DNA of 64,000 nucleotides from Varroa destructor (lineage: Eukaryota > Arthropoda > Arachnida > Mesostigmata > Varroidae), in assembly GCF_002443255.2 (NCBI RefSeq), contig NW_019211454.1, positions 60,536,894-60,600,893 on the forward strand, in the 5' to 3' direction. Position numbers and translations under genes: made by a program. A model generated the notes under the pieces. That model was given only the letters and a program-made list of their open reading frames with translations. It searched no databases and was not told the origin of the DNA. Below, in pieces: positions 25,049 to 38,106 of this stretch. Each line of letters starts with the position of its first letter. Position 1 is the first letter of the stretch.

Positions 25049-25138
25049 TGGTGCTAGACACGCAGTATCTGACACGTGTTCCTACTGGAACTTGTGATTG
25101 CCGAGGCGAGGAAAAGTTTCGAACTCATCTTTTGGAGG

Positions 25139-25270
25139 ATGAACAAAGCGCTAGCTAAAACGCGCCGACGAGGCGAGCATTCTACCGAAGCACTGGTCGA
25201 ATCTATTGGGGTGCGGGTGAAAGGGAGGATTATATTTGAGGTTATCTTTCAAAATGATTTGAATCAAAAG
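25139..25270 (+). CDS. Candidate first coding exon, 44 codons, product unknown
   Basis: ATG (tttggaggATGAAC) opens a frame with near-balanced GC reading MNKALAKTRRRGEHSTEALV, then VRVKGRIIFEVIFQNDLNQK, and ending in phase 0 at donor CAAAAG|GTAACT. The basic start and regular hydrophobic pattern look protein-like. The open frame at 26761-26976 could follow in phase, but its acceptor is poor. No family is recognised. Confidence 0.25.
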
Positions 25271-26985
25271 GTAACTCGCTGATGAATATAACTGAGGTAG
25301 CTGTTTGAAAGTTCATTGTAGTTTTGTGTTCCGCAAAGGTACGGTCACAAAAATGGGTCATATTAGAAAGAAATGTCATTCGAGTTTCCTCTGCTAGACT
25401 ATAGTTCCTTGAGGTAACTCGGAATTCTTTGACAATGAATCCATGCCAGACTAGAGAAATACAAATTAGTAATCACCACGTGTAAATGGGTTTATGTAAA
25501 ATGAATAATTTGGGTAAGTGACAACTTGAGTTAGCTTGTAGAGTTTGCTAGCTGTAGGCCTACTCAATGCTGGAATGAGGTTCGACGTTGTTTTATATAA
25601 AAATTTTTATAATACATGTATGCCTATTCTTTTTTTATAACATGCATCTAACGTCTGCATTCGGGGTAAAAATATGCAAAGGCTGGTGCAGGTTAGAACA
25701 ATATGACGCAAGCCGCTAAGAAAATGATGTTCGCCAATGAGGCAGGAACCTGCAATATTAGAATCATAAAAAAGATAAAAATATATGAGCATTTATATAA
25801 AGAACAACGCTATAAAACCCCACAAAAAATAAAGTACACGTCCGATTTATAGACTATACTTAAAGGACACAGGAGAGAATGTCGTAAACACCGTCCTAAA
25901 TATAAATAGCGTTTAGACTGTTAAAGACATTAAGAATCATTTTGAAACGAAAAATGTTTGTGCCATGCGTTAGCGCTGCTTTATAAAATTATATAAAAAA
26001 CAATTTATTTTTATTTTTCAAAATCGTATCAATTTCGAGCTTGATCTCATTAATAAACATAACAGAACTTTTTATACGTACAAAGTGCTCCACGATAACG
26101 ACCTCATTTATCTTATGCTAAAAAAGACCGATGTCTAACTATTACAGTAATGTCCCAACAGGTACTATAGTTTACATGACGAAATATAAGAGTGCAATTT
26201 GTATCAGATAAAAAAAGAACAGCTGATTTGCGGCCTGTAAATTTTTTTATTTTGTTTTATCTAATCTATTGGCAACGTACGCCACTTGATTCTGAGACAC
26301 CACTTTTCACGAAGACGTTAGTAATATAATTGAAAAAGCCCCAGGCTCCATTTACCGCCGGTATTGTAACAGGCCGTATTAGCAAAGTATCTTAAACTGA
26401 GGCTTACTTTGAAGGATAATTGTTTAGTAACCGTCTTTGAAGCGATTGCCTGTATTTCCACGAAAATAAACACACGAGAGAATTCAAAAAATAAATATGC
26501 TCAATACGTGTGGACACTTGAAATATAGTCACGTAGCGGCAGCACCAGTAACAGACGACTTAACGTGACGGCTTACGTGTGCCGTCTATTAGACAAAGCT
26601 GAAAATAATAGTGGTTTACAGTTCCGCTCCAGAACTTTCGAAATTGTTTGCTTAGGCAGTTTCTCCATGGCGTATCTTTGAGTAGCTGACGGTTAGCCAT
26701 TAAATGCGTCTCCTTTGTTCGCACGATAGGCAACAGGGCAAAGGAAATATACGTTAGGCTATGCCTAGATTACGCACTGGTGTCCCAGCTGCAATTAAGC
26801 ACTTGAAGCTCAATGTGATCTCATTTCATCAGCTTATCAATATGAATAAATTACCAGAGGATATTACACAGATGATTAAATTCAGGATTTACCCCACTGG
26901 TATAAAAGACATGGCTAGTGGGTTCTGCGATACGGTAGTTGCCGAGATACCAAAATTTAAATATCTCTTAGCATGAAACAACGTC

Positions 26986-27062
26986 TACATACCACTCGGT
27001 TCGAACCTATGTCATGACGTATTTCTACGCAAATGCCTTACCCACTAATCTATCACGACACA
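26986..27062 (-). mobile_element. Possible tRNA-derived SINE head
   Basis: The minus strand contains TAGATTAGTGGGTAAGGC (A-box-like) and, about 30 bases on, AGGTTCGAACCG (B-box-like). The segment between can fold into a small hairpin with a GAAA loop and not a normal anticodon arm, which argues against a functional tRNA and for a SINE. Confidence 0.38.
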
Positions 27063-30000
27063 TAACTTACATGGGCAGTATTGAAGTTCTTAATAGAACG
27101 AAATGAGTGATTTTAATAGTCACTCACGTTTTGCACAGAATCACTGTTTGTGCGTATGCGATTCATATTTGTGCGCGTTCGCTTACGTTTGCGTTGCACG
27201 AAGTAACAGCAGTAAAAAAAAATCGCATTGTTTCAACTGAAACTAACTTATAGGTATTATGGACAGCGTATAACTATAAGAGTTAAACCCCCAACGCTAA
27301 GAGAAGTTTTTCTCTCTGACAGAGTAACTATAGCTGTCGTATTGTCTACCTCAAGTGAAGCTTGTATTGTTCAGCATGCTAGATTTGAAATAGACCCCTT
27401 AGTTCATTGAAGCTAACTGCCCGTTGGATGTCTTCTCCTAACCAGATCTTGTGTTGATGCTTGCGGTCGAATGAAGCAGTACTCGAACATTCGAATTGCT
27501 TTTGGGAGCTAGTGTCTTTTTGCTTGAAAAAGCCTAGACGGCCTCTTTTAAACACTTCAGAATGACTTTTGGCTACAGGCGATTTCACGCTTTGGACGCT
27601 ACCACGGAAGCCGTTAATGCGTGTGCTTGATTCTATAGCCTTACTGCATGTCCCTCGGACATTGTTGATGTACTCGACACTTTTCATTGTAGAGATACTT
27701 TCTCTGTTAGCAAGATCTCCGTAATAATCTTTTTAAGCAGACGTCCAAACTAGAACATGCCACTTGTCCAAAACTGGTTAACGGTGCTAGCCCCGTTAAG
27801 TGTGACTTTTTGATTGCCGCTGTTTAGGTTGAATATTTGTATATTTTTTCTGTTTCTACCTAGCTTTTGCGTGCTATAGGCTAAACAATTATGTTTCAGA
27901 CCACTACGTGCTATCTATTCTCGAATGTCCCTTGAAAAAACACAATTTTTGTATATTACAATGTTTGTTACATAACAAAAGCAGGACAAGTCACTCTTAA
28001 TAGTAGCTCTACTAGCATGCATTATATGGTCCACCGTTCTATTCTACACGTCCATGGTAACCTACTTTCGATTTCACAATACTAGTATATTAACCTAAGC
28101 CGTTATAAGATACATAGTCCTGCGCGATTTGTCTGTTCTCAAACAGGCCGGATCTATTATTTGTCGTACGTGTACACAGATTGTGCTACCTTTCCATGAA
28201 CTAAACGTTGTTATGCCATTTGCGTATTATTATCTGCCCGAGTTCTTCAGTTTTCTGTATGAGACTTTTGATTTCCTGAGTCTGCTTGAATTTGACGCAG
28301 CTAACGTATTCCTAAAAAAAAACCCAAGTTTTACCAGACTAATGCATTGCAATTAGTGAATGATTTATGCAGCATTTATTATAATTTATTTAATTCAATA
28401 AAACGTAATTTAAACATTTAATATTCAAATGTTCAATTCAATAAAGAAATTCATTGAAGATATCTTCAAGCATTGTAGCTAATCGGCTGCACAAAGCAAC
28501 AAATCGAGTTAGATCACTCTGCAGACCATACGCTGGCCCTTTATTTAAAGGTAACCTCCTTCTTTCCAAAGGAAATTGCCGCCTGAGATTCGCAGCTAAA
28601 TAAATTGAAGATATCTATACTCATTCAACTGGCTAAACCTTTAGATCCCTTTAACTAAGGACCCTCTGTGATACGCACTTATACTCACGTTAGGACGTAC
28701 AGTGGCCTCGCACCGAAGCGGAACATACCCTAACACCACGTGCAAAACAAGTTTATCGATTCCGAAATTAATAAATGTATAAACAATAACTGAAACAGCC
28801 TATTTTTTTTGTGTTCAAAGTAATTACGAGAACCGAACCTGCTTAGCTAAAACCTCAGTAAATTGACGGAAAAACAAACAATATTGTGGGTACTGTCAGA
28901 CGATATAAGGCATCGTCTCAGGAGACAAAACTATTAAATACGCAAAAAAACAACCTAATAGTTCGGCCTTTTGTCAATGCAAGTCACGTGATAGGCTAGG
29001 CATATTATGTTTAAGTTACATATCAACCTGTACCTATAAAAAAACAACTGTCTTTCGTCTGTGGATGACACGTCAACCCGATCTTGAGTACCAGAGAAAA
29101 AGGTCGGCTTGCTTTTATCTGCGCGCTGAATCGAAACGAGCTGCATGCAGATTTGCTGATTCACAGATACTTTTGTCACAAGAATTTTTGTTGCGAGGCT
29201 CCTTTAGGCGAACATGAGAAAAATATAAAATCACAAAATTTGCAACTGGATAAAGTTTTCGTTGTTAAATGAATTTGCATTACTTAAATTCAATACAACG
29301 ACGAAAAATGCACGTTATTTCCTTGGATAGCTAGACGTAAAGGTCGTCGGTAAATGTAGAAAAGATCTTTGTTGCTAGTTCTTCGTGGTGTAGAGCCTTA
29401 TACGCATTTGCTCATCGCTAGGCAAACTCGAATATTGAATCTCTTGATTCGATTGTTTCTATTTAGGAAAGCTTTCTAGTATTATGGCTGCTGTGGTCCG
29501 CGTCTCGCCTATTCAGTCCTATAATTACCTTCTACTCTTAGAAGTTTGGCGAGCAATTCCCGTGATTCACTATTTTGAAGCACAAAATTTTCTCAGCTTA
29601 GTTTTTTTTTCATAACCGTTTAATAATTGGTAAATTATCCTTAAAATAGATCGCCTTATTTTGCCAGCTGACCCATACTCCGCTAAGCGTTCCGCGGTTT
29701 ATGCTACCTAAAGTATGGTACTAACCTTATTTGATAAATCTTACTCAGGCGGATAAACCGGCCTTTCCCATGATGGGCATTGCTTCTAGTGTTAAGATGG
29801 ATCTCTGGAACGGATGCGATCAACCAATGTAGACAGAGATCATGTCTAGGTAGTCACTTTTGTACCCGCTGGCCAACGGTACCCGAGTTATTGCTTATAT
29901 CTATCGACATTTAATTACCGGTTCGCTTAGATCAATAGAAAAATATAATGGCAAACAACTAAGCTTTCACAGGTGAATGTAAAAAAATCGCATAAAAAGA

Positions 30001-30210
30001 AAGATGGTCTCGGTTGAACTACGCGCCCATTGCTAACGTAGATCAATCGCTCAGCTGATTTGGCATTATCTCATACCAATTTCTAGATTAGCTCTAAACG
30101 AGAAACGGAAGAACGACTGAAACCATCGAGGAAGCAGTTTCAGCCGAACACCTTTCTCATACGTTGCTTGATTACCTCTTTATTAGTTTGCTATTTCTAT
30201 TCAAATTACC

Positions 30211-30228
30211 TATATATATATATATATT
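30211..30228. repeat. (TA)n microsatellite
   Basis: About nine uninterrupted TA units. Confidence 0.95.
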
Positions 30229-33200
30229 GTACATGATGTCTATACACACTCAGTGTTGAATTTTGGCTACCCTCAATCAGTGGAGGTAAGCTTTAAGACC
30301 ACATTTAAATGATGATAATATTCCAGTATACACCAACATTATATCAACATTTTAGCGCAGGATGTTTAGATTAGAAGCGTTTAGAAAGACATTTTTTTTT
30401 AGCCGCTCCCTAATATCGCAGACCATTTACCATACGAAACAAGACAACAATAGGGACGCAGCATATACCTCACCCTAATATCACCTATATCTCTAAAGAG
30501 AAGCAAATAGAATTGATTTATAGATATTGGTTACGGAAGCATTAGCTAATAGGGTATTTTCATCCACATGCAGTCGGACCTTAACCTAGCGACTTGATAA
30601 ATGTCATCGCTACATAATAATATACCATATAAGAGGTACATCAACTTATAGGCTACGTGAAGCGGATCAATAAGCTTTTGCAAGTGATAGAAGACTGATT
30701 GCGAAATAGATCCATTTGAATCGGAACAGATTGGGTCGGGTGGTCTGCCTATTAGGAGGCAGTACAAGGTGCAAACATTTCCTGCCGTCTACTACTGCAA
30801 GGCGATCTTACGCGAAGGATCTCAGATGTCTTCCTGCGGCATTTCCCAACCTTTTCACTAATCAAGTTAGCGCAAAAATAAGGTCGACTGGCCAAAGAAA
30901 AAGCTGTTGGAAACTTTTTGCACAGACAGATAAAACTTCTGTGCAGTGCCGACTATTTCTCGACGCGGCCTCCATCAGGTATTCAAATATGGTTTAGACT
31001 CGATAGATTCTACTCAAATATAATCGGTACAAGGGTAGCTCCTCCAATGATAAAAGAAACGTGTACTATTGCTTTTGATAGCGATGACCAGCGAATCAGA
31101 TTAAAATACGACCATCTATAAAAAGAGATTTTTCCTACGGAATGTGTTTGCCAATTCTAGGTTATGCATATTTGTATGAAAGTTGAGATCAGTCATTTCC
31201 TTCAGGTTCGAAGGAAAGCTCGAATCCTCGAATTTCTTTCCTGAGACATGATGGGCAGTAGTCGAAACCGTCAGACTTGGCCACGTTATGTTGGAGAACA
31301 GCATCCACGGTTGGCTTACTAAGTTGTCCCTATGGAACGCCGACCACTACTAGGCAGGCCACTGTCGTACCGTTGACTCTAATGGCTCAGGAGGGCATTG
31401 CCTTAGCTAGAAAGCACAATACTAATTGAATGAATAGGTTGCCAGTGTGAAACAGCACAGGCTAAATTACAGACAACTATTTTATTACAGAAACGATATG
31501 TCTGTACATGAACTGATAAAACGAGCACGATTGATTGCTATACGTAAATCTCCCGTAATGTCACAGAGGTACAGACCGAGGCTAAAGTAAGGAAGATGAG
31601 CCAATCTAATTATCTTAACTATATTTACTGCCAGCACTTTTGGAAAATGCACGTTTATTTATGTATAAATTGTGCCGAACACATCTCAGGTCCGTAATTT
31701 ATTAGCTGCTGCTAGACATCATTAAACCCAGCCGGAAAGCAGACACGGAACCAGTATTGAAACACAGAAATCGCTGCATGAGTGTAAGAGAACTAACGAA
31801 TCTGAGTCATCGTTTCGAACTTCCATCATGACAGATAATAGATGAATCCTAAAATTTCATAATTTGAACTGGTCGAGGAAAAATTGATCAACGGACAAAA
31901 ATTCCAAAGATGCTAGCTTAGTAACAATTTATTTCCAAGCAGTTAAGCAATGCCGGAAGTTGTAAGGTATTCAAGGCTTAGGGTCGATCTAAAAGAAATA
32001 TTAACTTATACTTTGTGTTATGATGGAACACCTAATACTCCTATATTGAGGCAAACTATCTACATTGTTAAATTGTTTGATGGCCGCTTTCCAGCTTTCG
32101 ACCACCATTGAGTGCAGTATTTAATAACCGCATCGCCTGTAGCATAGTTGCAGTATGATTCTTTTCGACAAAATAAATAATAACCATTTCGTAGTTATAA
32201 TTAGATATTTATCTAGGACGTGTAATTACCATTGATCGATTTCTTCGCAACTCGAAGCTTAATTTCGTAACGGTTCTGAACAACTCTGGACAAGACAATT
32301 GTCGAGTCAATTTTACCTCTCTTCGTATAAAATCGCAGAACCTTCTTTAACACTGACACACGGTTCTTTTTCGAAGGCTTTATACCTTCAAAATTGCATC
32401 TACGATTTCGATAGATCACCTATCTGATCTATGTAGCAGGAGCAGTAGTCCTGTTACATTTATAATATTAGATGAGGTTCATAATTAATTTAGCCACCTT
32501 CCATCTTCGTGCGTCCACCGTTAAGTGCCTTTACGAAGAGAATCCGCTAAGAGAGACACCCAGTGAAGCTGGTACGATGCGAAGTTAGTCGGATAAAAGG
32601 GGACTGCGTGGTTCGTATCACTCGAAACGGAGGATCAAACGAAAACACAAACGTAATGACTAGCGGAGTTGCTAAACTTCCGTAACGGTACGCAGAACCT
32701 ACGAGCATTGAGTCAAATCATATAGTCGGTGGCAGTCGTCCCACTAGTGAAAGGGCCTTATGTTGTTGATCTTAGCTGCTGTTCCTGGCTATGTCCCTTA
32801 TGCCCAAAAAAGGTTTAGCCATCGTCCTATCCATAATTTGATCAGAGGAGGCATCCTTTCGATTCAGGCGAATAGAACACTGAACACATACACCAATCGG
32901 ATTTTCAGATGCTACTTCGGTTTCATTACGGAGCGACCTCGCTATTTTATCCGTCAGGAATATCGGGCTAGTTAAGAATGCTACTTTTTCCGGTGACTTG
33001 CGCCAAGCGACCTCTTCTCGCTAAACACGCCATGGAGTCACAAGCAATAATATTGAGCGAAGCTCTTCCAACCATTACCCCATAAGCAGTGCTGCTCATG
33101 GTTTTTTTTGTGCTAGTAAATGTATTTGCGCAATCAACTGGATATTCTATTCAATATCTATGTTATTGCTGTGATTGTCGCAGCATGAGTAGCATTTGCA

Positions 33201-35399
33201 CGTCCCTGGGCCGACAAGCTGGCGGGCAAGACGTTCCATTGCCACCGGTGCTGCGTTATTTGAGCAGATTCGCACAGAAAAACCTAACCAGAATCGCATT
33301 GATAAACATTGCATTTCTGATAAGGAAAAAAACGGCCAGAGAAATGTGGAGTGCGAAACGCAGAAAAGGCCCAAACAAATAAATGGTCACAAGCGAATCT
33401 CTTGGAGCTTCAGTTTCAGACGTCTCATATCAGATTAAGCATAAATAGATGCTCACGCGGAATTCCCAGGAGTCAGAAGTGGTTATCTTACCGTGAAGAC
33501 GCTACGTGTTAGAACACGTACTTTACGGAGAAACAACCCTCTATACTTATAAGGATGATGATATTAGGAAATTATCTGATCGTGGTGGTTCTTTGCAATG
33601 GCAGTCTTATGGGCTCAGTGTTTCAGTATCTGTAAATAGACTATTAAATTGGATATGTTCAAGACCCATTTGTACTTCCGGAAGGACCTTCGGTGTATTG
33701 ATCGAATGGTGAAACAGTGCGGCTCTGAGTCTTAGTTCATTCATCAATTTAGATTATTATCATTTCTAGAGTTTATTATAATTACGAATATTATTAGTAA
33801 TTGTTACTTTAAGAAGTCGTATTGTTTATTCTTGGTCTTGTATAGTTGAAAAATAAATATTCAACTTCCCACCTTTCCATACTGTGTTGGCCCTTTCACT
33901 TCCCAGCTAGTTGTTTTGCTTTTCGTGTAACTTTGCTATGAGAGTAACTGTTGTAACACCCCCTGCTACGTGAGCACATGTGCTTGTTGTTAGTTTATAT
34001 CGGATCAATTAGCCAATGTTTCGTTGTCTGTTCTTTTGAAGAAATCGTAGCTCCAGCATATTTATGAGTAGTTGTCGTGCTTGTTCATATCTAAAGCAGT
34101 TCCGCTGCTGATATCAACAGCTAGAAGCATATTTCGCTACCTGCATGCTCTGGCGAAGGACGTCGCCCTTGTCTATTTGCCGTTTCGGTGCTGACAAAAA
34201 GACACTCAGCTTTAATCGCTCTCGGAGTGCTAAAAAAACTTTTCGTTTTGTCTGGGTCTCCTATCCCGGTTGACAGGCCTCCGCGCAGGGGCAGTATTTC
34301 GAGTATCCGGTGATTCAATTGAATTGATGTTAAAGGTTAGACTGGTGTTTATCTAGTTGTTTTCATTAGGCGAGTCGCGAGAGTGTGCCGCCAGAATAAT
34401 CAGGATAGCCTGGGTTGTATTTCCAAATAGAGCCCAACGAAGTTGTTTGTTTACCCCTAGAGGCATGCTTAACGTCATAAACGTCAGCAAAGTAGTAAAT
34501 TCAAAATGCTGAAGAAGCGCTTCAGAACGAGGATGTTGTCATTCGTTCAGCCGCGCTGTATAAGCCTAGAGATAGATTAGATCTTTTCTGTGCGTGTCTA
34601 GGTAATGAAATGGCACTTGGCATCTACGCCTAGATCTCATTCAGTCATGCATTTGTCAGTCATGGGTCTCCGTGATGCATGACCGACAATTTGTTGAAAT
34701 ATTACTGATTCCTTATAGATGGTAGTGGGGTTTTATATTCTTTCCCGATCTGTGTAACGGATAATTGCCCTCCGTAAAAGTTAGCCAGATATTCTCAATA
34801 CGAATTCAGCGTGAGAAAATTATTGCCTTGTTCATTATAATAAGCACTTCATTCGTAATTAGATAGTAATATTTGATATCATGCTTCTGTGACATGCTCA
34901 CCGTTAGTCATAAAAAGAAAAATCGAGGGACCTTGAACCGTACTGTCTCCTAAACAATTTCCTTCTCACAATCCCTCTTATTAGGACATTTCTATATGAA
35001 TTTATTAGTAGGACATTACCGTCATTTTTCTCACCACCCAATTTCACCCTGACACCCTCTAAAACATATAGTGCCAATGCTCAGTCGAACGCAGGATCGA
35101 ATAAGCTTAATCAATTAACTGTAGGTCACGAGATATATTTAACGGATTTTAGCTTAGTGATTCTAGTGACTATGCTACATTAGTATCCAACGGCATTTAC
35201 CGATAGACAATATCGTGTATTGTATTCCAGCAATCAGAGGCGTTAAACCTTCCTCTCATTGGATTTCAGTGATCTTTGTTTTGCGTAGCGTCTCGTATTA
35301 TGTGCAACCGGCGCATCTGATCTCAGTTGTTGACTAAATGCTGTTACCTAAATGAGCTTACCTGATTTGGATATTTTCTGGTGATTTTCGTACATAAAA

Positions 35400-36100
35400 C
35401 GTCAAAATGAGAAGATTAATTGATGTCACTGAGGAGCAGTAAGCACTTCATAGCAGATTGCTTTGTTAAAACACAATACGATACTGCCAAAATGCTTTAT
35501 GTTGCCCGCCATAGTCGCCAACGCCAAGCTGAGGCAAAAGCCTTCCGCTGTAGTTGCGTAAAATCGGTACTAAGCATCGAAAAGGGTATTCTACGAAATG
35601 GAAGGCCATGTAATTGTTTGCAGGGTTCAAGAAGATAAGTTCATTTCACGTATTGTTCTCGAGAGCAGATTGAAAAATCATGGACTTGCAGTGTGGATAT
35701 TACGCTTTGTCGCCAACCCAAAACAAGCTGTAGACCTGTCGAGAAGCCTCGATTGGACGCTCAAACAAAAGGAGCTCATTTTCATTAAGCAGACCAAATC
35801 GAAAATTGGTCCGTTGAGAAGTGGGAGAAGTTGTTTCTCAGACGAATTCCATTTTGAGGTTATCGAGAAGAAGGTCCACTGTGCCTTTAGAAGATTAGTG
35901 AATGGTTTTCCGAGAACTGCGTCGTACCGAAGATCAAATATTCATCAAAAGTTATGGTGCAATCTATGCTTTCTGACAATGTCACCAAAATGATATATTT
36001 CCAACAAGAACGCAACAGCAATACGTTAAGGTTATCAAGAACAAGATCCTGACTGTGGTACCGGAATAGTTCTCCAAGGGTGGCTACGTCTCACAGAGGT
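35400..36100 (+). pseudogene. Decayed Tc1/mariner-type transposase
   Basis: Pieces of a Tc1-like transposase follow one another on the plus strand but in different frames. A start-like VTEEQ occurs near 35425. EDKFISRIVLESRL near 35630 matches the second helix-turn-helix part. VEKWEKLF (35813-35836) continues, after a one-base shift, as FSDEFHFEVIEKK (35835-35873), matching the block around the second catalytic Asp. ENCVVPKIKYSSKVMV lies in another frame from about 35915. QQYVKVIKNKIL is in a further frame (36010-36069). Stops and at least three frameshifts show that it cannot make transposase. The terminal inverted repeats were not identified, so the element edges are approximate. Confidence 0.72.
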
Positions 36101-36506
36101 CGGGGCATATCTAGACTACTTGCCGTTGTTTATGACGTTCAGGTATTGTTGTAGCCTGCTAATTCGGCAGGTCACAACTTCGCCAAAAAAAACGCCAGAG
36201 AACAGCAAATGTTGCAGTCCTCTATGAAAAAAAAATGACTAATGTGTGGCAACAGGCGCCACTCAGAGCTGAGACAGCGAAAAACTGTCGCATCATTTGT
36301 CAGCAGTTTGAAAATGTCTGCCGATTCTCTATTGAGATATTCCAACGTAGAATACTTTTATAAGTCGTTTGGAGATATTTCCTACTACGAAATTAACCTT
36401 GAAAGTTAGATTTGTTTGTTTGAGTTTATTTAAATAAAATCTGTGTATATTTAATAATAATAATTAAAGAAAAAAGTTATTTTTCAAGTTCCTTTATATA
36501 CATATA

Positions 36507-36606
36507 NNNNNNNNNNNNNNNNNNNNNNNNNNNNNNNNNNNNNNNNNNNNNNNNNNNNNNNNNNNNNNNNNNNNNNNNNNNNNNNNNNNNNNNNNNNNNN
36601 NNNNNN
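36507..36606. other. Assembly gap, 100 N
   Basis: Exactly 100 N between tacatata and atatattta, so the gap sits in a TA-rich tract and its true length is unknown. Confidence 0.99.
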
Positions 36607-38090
36607 ATATATTTATAGTATTTTTTTAATGCAAAACAATTTTTCTTTCTGTCGTCTATTACCTCGTATTTAGGTGAAACGAGACATACCGTAGAAGCAA
36701 ACAAAGGTCTGTCATTTAAACCTTTAAAATATGCATTTATTTTAGATTAATAAAACTGTGGTGATCTTTCCCGGATGAGAGGATTTGTATTATTGCGTAC
36801 GTTAGTAAATTAAATCGAATATTAATCCATATCATGAATGTTTCACCTGTGTTTTTTAAATAGGCTTCATTTTGGATTGACCTGAACTTACGGAACTTCT
36901 ATTCGGTCGGAGAAAAACTTTCTTCATCATGCGATCCCTACTCCCTTCTCTTTATCTCGACGACAGTCATACGTCGCGCAGCTGATGCTTTAAGTCAACG
37001 AATCAATAATTAAAGATAGTAGATATACTTTAGAAAACGCGTAGGGTACATGATATGCAGAATTTTAATGATAAGTAGCTTGTGAAGTCTCCTAGGAAGT
37101 TCAAGGTATGCGTTTGGTGTTTGGCGCATTGGTGAGGTAGGAGCTCAGTAAACTTACTTGAAAAAGAATCTTTTCGGATACAAAACGAAGTCGTAAGACA
37201 AGTGAACGAACTTAAAGTCGTGTCAGATTGAAAAAGTTCAAACACGTTATGATTGGTAGCAAAGGGTCAGGCTTTCAGCCGACTTTTAAATGTAGATTAT
37301 TTTTTCACAGTTAAGTCGCAGGCCACTTTCTCTAGCTTTGCAGCATCTTGCCAAAACCAGAAGTTAATTGAGTATTGTATTGTACAAAGTATTGTAAGCG
37401 GATTTTTGTTGAAGTTGATCCTTGCTGCCAGCTTTAAACAGGTTGGGTCGCACCGGCTATACTGGCAAGGTAACAGAGATTTTGTCCTTGCCAGTTAGGT
37501 TTTCTTGAAAGTGGAAGCGATCTTTGTTCTTCCGAAGTACGTTACAGCAGCTTGTACGGTTGTATAGTTGTATAGCCATACTTTAACGTAAGCAAAATGC
37601 AAACGCTTTCTAGAATGAGCGGTGTGGAAACGTCAGTGTTTGAAGGAGCGACTGCGACCGACGCCTCATAAACAATTCCTGCCTGTAACACTCATCCTCG
37701 TTTAGCTAAGATACGCATTAAAACCTAATGGCAGTGCCTGCACCCAAGTAATGAACTGATCTCATATGAATAGGAACGTATTGGAATATGCATTTTAATA
37801 GGGTCTGGTTCGCATACGAAATCCATATGTAAGTACTATTTTGCTTAGTACATTAAATAGGCCTTGACTCAGCTTGTAGTAGACGAATAACTGAACAAAT
37901 AAGAAGAACGCATGATACGAAGAGAAGTATCAATTGTATAGGCACTAAAAATTGCGGGTAACCCACTTTTTCTGTGTAAGTAATTGGGAAGAAACGTTAA
38001 AGTTTACGAAAAAGTGCTTCATGCAGCGCGTTTCCTCATTGTGAGTAAGCTTTAGCTCGACTGGCTATTAAGGCAAATGAAAGCTACCTG

Positions 38091-38106
38091 GCTAGCTAGC
38101 TAGCTA
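38091..38106. repeat. (GCTA)4 short tandem repeat
   Basis: Four exact GCTA units. Confidence 0.95.

Larger units (their letters stand above)
14497..25138. other. Intergenic region with sparse signals
   Basis: It holds a possible SINE head (about 16553-16640), an ATG-started ORF at 17858, a hairpin at 19745-19792, a GC island open on both strands at 22.38-22.87 kb and a candidate symmetric exon at 23741-23842. The open frame at 18902-19225 contains a protein-like stretch (LVEPICPTELPFYTRERYR, then TDDEISQLAKNAM) before a GTAAAC donor-like site, but no acceptor and phase join could be fixed. Everything else is AT-rich and featureless to my reading. Confidence 0.5.
25271..35399. other. Intergenic region with isolated protein-like fragments
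   Basis: The open frames at 26761-26976, 27240-27410 (after an acceptor-like aactaacttatag), 33089-33382 and 33506-33712 read partly like protein but lack start codons, consistent splice partners or recognisable domains. A SINE-like head lies at about 26986-27062 and a (TA)n tract at 30211-30228. A donor-like GGAG|GTAAGC occurs at 30288. The 34.12-34.33 kb minus strand is GC-enriched and open (STPRAIKAECLFVSTETANR), with an acceptor-like site before it and GCAG|GTAGCG after it. Confidence 0.45.

Noticed and set aside
33506..33712. Frame with DRGGSLQWQSYGLSVSVS, considered as a ZU5-like segment
   Set aside because: Similarity is only to a loose glycine/serine pattern; no supporting neighbours or consistent splice sites.
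35357..35398. Minus-strand start-like exon MYENHQKISKS before donor TCAG|GTAAGC
   Set aside because: It lies at the edge of the Tc1-like relic, is only 11 codons long and has no partner exon.
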